DNA from: Iris pallida
Lineage: Eukaryota > Streptophyta > Magnoliopsida > Asparagales > Iridaceae
Direction: 5' to 3'
Assembly (NCBI GenBank): GCA_029216955.1
Contig: JANAVB010029819.1
Location: 39,926,075 to 39,990,074 of the forward strand
DNA: 64,000 bases
In this document: piece after piece, positions 59,516 through 64,000 of the stretch
Position numbering within the stretch: position 1 is the first letter of the stretch
Layout: each line of letters opens with the position of its first letter
Position numbers and translations under genes: made by a program
The notes under the pieces: generated by a model
The model's database searches: none
The model's input: the letters and a program-made list of their open reading frames with translations, nothing else
What the model was told of the DNA's origin: nothing

Positions 59516-61036
59516 TGTTAGCCCAATGATTATATCATATTTTTGAATACGGCTAATCAATTAAGTTTAACATAATACCATCACTAATATTCATGTAATC
59601 ACTATTATGTCGCTACTTAAACTTAGCATTGTCCTAATGTTAGTATTGTCCTAAATGTTCTATATCATATTGCTATGCTTGTATCATATTGGTTTGTTTG
59701 TCTAACATGTATTTGTAGACATGCAGTAAGCATGATCAAGCTTTGTCAAACTAGGACATATACAATAGAGAATTATTGATGGGCCATAGACGGCGTTATA
59801 CAAGAAGATTTCTCTGAACCGCCTAACGACCTATCCGGGGCCTCGCATCGGGGGTTCCGCGGACAGGGGTCGAGGGGGCAGCGCCTCCCGTCAGGGGTTC
59901 GGGGGCGAAGCCCCCGAAAGGTATTCAGATTTTCAGATCTGTTTATCTTTGGACGATCGCCGTCAAGGAAAAAGGCGTCTTCATGTCTACTTAAATATTT
60001 GAAGAAAGACGTCATCAAAGGGCTCTTGGTTTTCCTATTTTCATCAATGTATTTTTCATATTTATTGAGTCTAGGAATACGATGTACACTGTATCGTACT
60101 GGCAAATAGGCTACCCAAGAAATGTTTTCAAAATACCATTTTATTTTAAAAACAAGCCCACTTACAAAAGCCCAAACTACTTCCTAACTGTTTGACTTTT
60201 TCAAAAAGCCCAAAACCAATTTGCAAAAACCCTGACAGAACTCCAACAGAACTCGGACAGAATTCGGCCAGAGTTCGGCCAGAATTCGGCCAGAGTTCGG
60301 CCAGAGTTCGGTTAGTGAACGTTGCTTTTTGAACTTGGTCTTCCTGCAGTTACAGATCCCACCGAGATTTTCTCATAGAGTTCTGCCTGAATTCTGCCCG
60401 AATTCTGTCAGAATTCTGCCTTTAGAAAAACTATAAATAGAGAAGGATTTTGATCATTTCAACACACTCATTCACTTTCATATCTCTTCTCTATAAGCCT
60501 ACTACTTCTTCCAAAGTATTCTGAGCTATTCATTTTCAAATCCCAAGCCAGTTACAATCCTCTAGTCAATTTGCCAGTACGGTACAGTCTAGAAGTTTCA
60601 AGAGCGGTTGTAATCAGAGGCTTGATTGAAGTTACACACTTCACAATTGAAGTTGGTCGAGTACTTCGGATCAAAGCTCGCGTTGTAGAAGTTGCAAGAA
60701 CTTCGGATGAAAACTTGTGGTGATTTTCCATAGTGGATTCAACTGAAAGCTAGAGTTCTTCCGACTGGACTAGTCCTCACAAGAGGAAAACCAGTATACA
60801 TCCTTGTGTTTGCGTTTGCTCTCTACTCTCTACTTTTCATTCACATATATGTGATATATATTATCTGTGATCTTGTTACTAACTTTTTTAAATAGTTAAA
60901 TTCCGCTGCCTACTCTATTCACCCCCCCTCTAGAGTATTGCGCTTTACAACTCGTTCCTACAATCGGTCCTATAATTGGTATAAGAGCGGGTTCTCTTTA
61001 TAGAGGTAATATATTCTGATTCCAATTGTTCCTACA
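59516..61036 (+). repeat. Sirevirus LTR (between tail of one unit and gag of the next)
   Basis: Starts TGTTAGCCCAATG after a polypurine tract. CCTACA at 60957-60962 and again at 61031-61036 are both possible ends, because the end plus primer site is duplicated. TATAAATAG at 60432-60440, (CAGAGTTCGGC)n-like units at 60240-60310, TTCACCCCCCCTCTAGAG at 60918-60935. 59820-59930 is a GC-rich island. Internal sequence of Sirevirus type lies on both sides. Confidence 0.8.
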
Positions 61037-61053
61037 ATTGGTATCAGAGCAAA
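61037..61053 (+). other. Primer binding site
   Basis: TGGTATCAGAGC (61039-61050) complements initiator Met tRNA. A decayed duplicate, TTGGTATAAGAGC, lies at 60975-60987 after an earlier CCTACA. Confidence 0.85.
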
Positions 61054-61219
61054 TGCTCCTTCTAGAGATATTATTACAGGTGCTCCTTATATAGATATTT
61101 TGGCTTAACATCCTTGGAGCAAATCCTCATTATCAGAGCGGGTTATACAGGTAAAGCGGGATAACATTGCTATTATATTCTTATTTATTATAGCTGTTAC
61201 ATAGATCACTATATCACAT

Positions 61220-62714
61220 ATGGCAAGTATGTACTTTACAACTGAAGAGCAATCCTCAAATAGACTCCCACTATTTGATGGAACAAACTATAGCTATTGG
61301 AAGACACGGATGAGCTTCTACTTGAAGTCTCTAGATTTTGACTTATGGTCAATTGTTGTCACCGGCTACAAAAAGCCTACTATCACTTCTATTCTTACAT
61401 CCTCTATAATTAATAAGCCTTTATAGTTACACGGATGAAGAAAAGAAGTTAGCTAGCCTTGATGCAAAAGCTATGCATATATTTTATTGTGCTGTAGACA
61501 CAAATATATTCAATCTTATTTCTACTTGCACAACATCTCATAAAATTTGGAAAGTTCTTGAAGCTACTTATGAGTGCAGGTATGAAAGCAAAGCTAGCAA
61601 CTCCAGAAAGAAGGATAGTCTTCATAATGATGCAAATATGTACATGACGAAATTAGGATTTAAGGTACATCATAATCCCTTATACGAAGAAGAGCTTGTA
61701 TGTGACAATTACAAGAAGATAGACCACATCCAATAAGATTGTACTACTACAAGAAAGGAGAGTCACTACGAACAATCAAATGAAGGAAGATCATCGGGCA
61801 TATGGTGTGAAAGCGAAGCAAGAGAGTCTGAAGAAGAAGAAGAAGAAGAAGAAGAAGAAGAAGAAGAAGAAGAAGAAGAAGAAGAAGAAAAACCTCATCA
61901 AGCTGCAAATTTATGCACAATGGCATTATCTAACGAGGTACAAAATAATTCTTTTTCTGAAGAGAGTGAATTTTCTTATGATAATTTATCTGATGCTTTC
62001 AGTGATCTGTTAGAAGAACACAAGAAAGTATTAAATAAATATAAGCAAGCTAGAAAGGATATTCTATCCTATAAGCGTGAGATTAAAAAGCTTACTTGCT
62101 TATTGAATGATGCTAGAGATACTTCTACTTATGATAATTCTATTGAGATATCCACACTTGAGTTTAGATTGCATGAGGCGCTTGAATGCATTGAGAAAAG
62201 CACTCAAGAAAATGCTAAACTTAAGGAGGAATTAGAATCAGAAAAGAAGAAGTATTCTATTGCTTCATGTAGTATTGATGTTTTTTCTGCTAAGTATGAT
62301 AAGATCTGTGCTAACTCTAAAAAGTTAGAGATGAGACTGGGAAAGCAGGTAGTACAACCTACGACTCAGTCTAACACAAGACACTTAGCACATCACAAAG
62401 TCACACACGTTAGATCTTTTACTAAGGAAGCAAGCAAAACTAAAGCTTCACACAACCATGCTTTCTATTACAAGTATCCACGCACATCATATCACAACAC
62501 TGCACGTTCTCATACTGTTGCACATAGTACTAATATTAATTCTTTCTGTCATTATTGCGGTATGAATGGACATGCTTCTAATCATTGTCAGATTAGAAAA
62601 CTTGTTGATATGAACTTGTGCAAATGGGTTTCCAAAGCTAACAAATATGGATCCAAGTATTGGATACCAAAGTCTTCACCTAATATTGCAGGTGAAGCTT
62701 CTCATATCAAATAG
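61220..62714 (+). pseudogene. gag: Sirevirus element B gag, frameshifted
   Basis: Starts MASMYFTTEEQ, then the UBN2-type PLFDGTNYSYWKTRM. A frameshift near 61426, an internal loss around 61580-61780, then a Glu tract coded by (GAA)n (61829-61889), a coiled coil (61920-62350), a His/Asn-rich segment and the complete zinc knuckle CHYCGMNGHASNHC (62549-62590). The stop is at 62712-62714. The last 264 codons are intact and match gag of element A. No pol follows. Confidence 0.9.
61829..61889. repeat. (GAA)n trinucleotide tract in gag
   Basis: About 20 perfect AAG/GAA units. In the gag frame they read as Glu; in another frame as Lys. Confidence 0.95.
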
Positions 62715-63719
62715 AACCATGGAACATGTTGGTGATTGCAAAGCTACAAAGGTCATCTTCCATGGAATTGCACCAACAGAAGTGTGGTCACTAGAACCAC
62801 TTCGGTAACATGCTTTCTAAATAGTTCTTAATATCTAGCATGTTCGTACTGATGTCTTGCTATTAGCTTTTATTGACATCTTCTAATTATTTATTATTTG
62901 AATCAATGTGAGATATAATCCTAGCTTGACTAGTTGTCTAGCTTAAATGATTAGTTCACACTAAATAGTCTTTTACTCACTTTCCATTAGTGTGACACAT
63001 TTATCTATGTATGCTCTTTATTTTAGTTTTATTCTTGAAGCATGCATAGGAGCTTTTTTTTAATGAGTTAATATGTTTTTGACTCTCTGTATTTAATATT
63101 TTTAATGGTCACTTCTTATCGATTTGTCTTTAACATGTCATATTTACTTTGATCAGTATTTTGTGAGTACGTATGTTTAGCACAAGTCTTTTATTTACTT
63201 GAAAGTATATACATATATTTTTATGTTAACCTTGTGCTTGCATAATATACTTCACTATTGATTCTTAAATTTTATTTTGATTACCTTCTTATGAATCAAT
63301 TACATCTTTGTCTGATAAAGCATATTTATGCATGTTTTTAATCTTGTGATAATTTTTTTTATGATTGTTAATGATACATGAATAATGCATTATCATTAAA
63401 TATCTTTATGGGGATATATGAGTTAAGTTCAAGTTCTATATTATATTATTTTGAAAAGTATTTTCAAACTTGTACTTATCTCATACTTCAGCTATTGATT
63501 ACTTTGAAAAATTTATGTTCTTATCTTTATCAGCTTATTCCTCAAAGCCTCTTTTAATGATGTTTTTATTTTTTTTGGCTTTTTGGTTGACATTTTGGAT
63601 ACATGATATTTTAATATCTTGATCTTGATAAATCATTCTTTGGGTATTTACTTTTAGAGATTCTGGATTTCGACGATGTTCGATGATACTGCATATATTC
63701 CTTTGAATCTAAGTTCTTA
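62715..63719 (+). other. AT-rich non-coding sequence where pol would be
   Basis: No protease, integrase, RT or RNase H motif in any frame. T-rich, similar in composition to 57948-59515. It links gag directly to the post-pol block. Confidence 0.7.
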
Positions 63720-63850
63720 AGAGTATAAATCATTTTGGGAACAAGCCTAAAGGGTCCTTCTGTCATACAGGTGTAAATAGCCTGAAGCGACACGGTGCAC
63801 TAGTCTTCGGACTACCGCTAGCTGGGAACCGGCCCCTACAGCTAACCCGA
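63720..63850 (+). other. Conserved Sirevirus post-pol block
   Basis: GGGAACAAGCC..., AGCGACACGGTGCACTAG, ACTACCGCTAGCTGGGA, CAGCTAACCC: the same words in the same order as 4143-4262 in element A, there directly after pol. The last 150 bases of the window are more tail. Confidence 0.85.
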
Positions 63851-64000
63851 AGTGATCAATACTTTATAGACTTAAGATTTATTAAGGTGTACTTGCAACT
63901 ATCGTCTAGTTCTGGATCCAAGGTACTGAACCCAGTCCCCTAGGTTTCAAAATACATCAGCGTATCTAGGTCATTCGTTTGATTTACAAATATTTTTATT

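Noticed and set aside
61780..61900. Poly-Lys ORF
   Set aside because: Wrong-frame reading of the GAA tract; the gag frame reads Glu.

Overview
This window is repeat-dense nuclear DNA of a flowering plant, probably a monocot and possibly a grass. The evidence is the mix of plant-only transposon families (Sirevirus-type Ty1/copia, Tat-type Ty3/gypsy, CACTA, MULE and hAT) and one short host gene with GC-rich third codon positions. I see no rRNA or tRNA gene and no CRISPR array.

Layout. 1-7497 is the 3' part of a Sirevirus-like Ty1/copia element (gag, pol, an extra env-like ORF, 3' LTR). 7498-10860 is degenerate repeat DNA with a TA microsatellite. 10861-54037 is one nested transposon stack. Outermost is a probable hAT element (about 1.9 kb without insertions). 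Inside it is a MULE (10988-52217, about 8.8 kb without insertions, TSD GTTAAAAA). Inside the MULE, in or near intron 1 of its transposase gene, is a CACTA element (11572-36266, about 2.3 kb, TSD CGA). Inside the CACTA is a minus-strand Tat-like Ty3 element (12558-34986, TSD AACGC). Inside the RNase H region of that Ty3 element is a minus-strand LTR element with 4.1-kb LTRs and only gag (18163-28155, TSD GTGCA). A separate minus-strand Ty1/copia element (41538-49233, TSD CATAT) also lies in the MULE, at the stop codon of its second gene.

The MULE is the most interesting object. It has a plus-strand transposase gene (WRKY-GCM1/FAR1-like zinc finger, MULE DDE core, SWIM-like motif, then an OTU-protease-like domain). 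Converging on it from the other end is a multi-exon plant mobile domain (PMD/MAIN-like) gene. Between the two gene ends lies about 2 kb of hierarchical palindromes. The layout recalls the convergent mudrA/mudrB arrangement of MuDR. Both genes now carry breaks.

54862-55263 (minus) is the only convincing host gene, a short kiwellin/ripening-related secreted protein. 55264-57647 holds microsatellites, a foldback MITE and unassigned repeat DNA. From about 57648 a second Sirevirus begins: tail of one unit, one LTR (59516 to about 61036), then gag of the next unit with no pol before the post-pol conserved block at 63720-63850.

Many inactivating stops in the pol and PMD frames fall where the family normally has tryptophan, consistent with C-to-T decay of methylated DNA. 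By-eye LTR comparison (about 8% for the Tat element, 7% for the copia element, 2% for the gag-only element) agrees with the nesting order.
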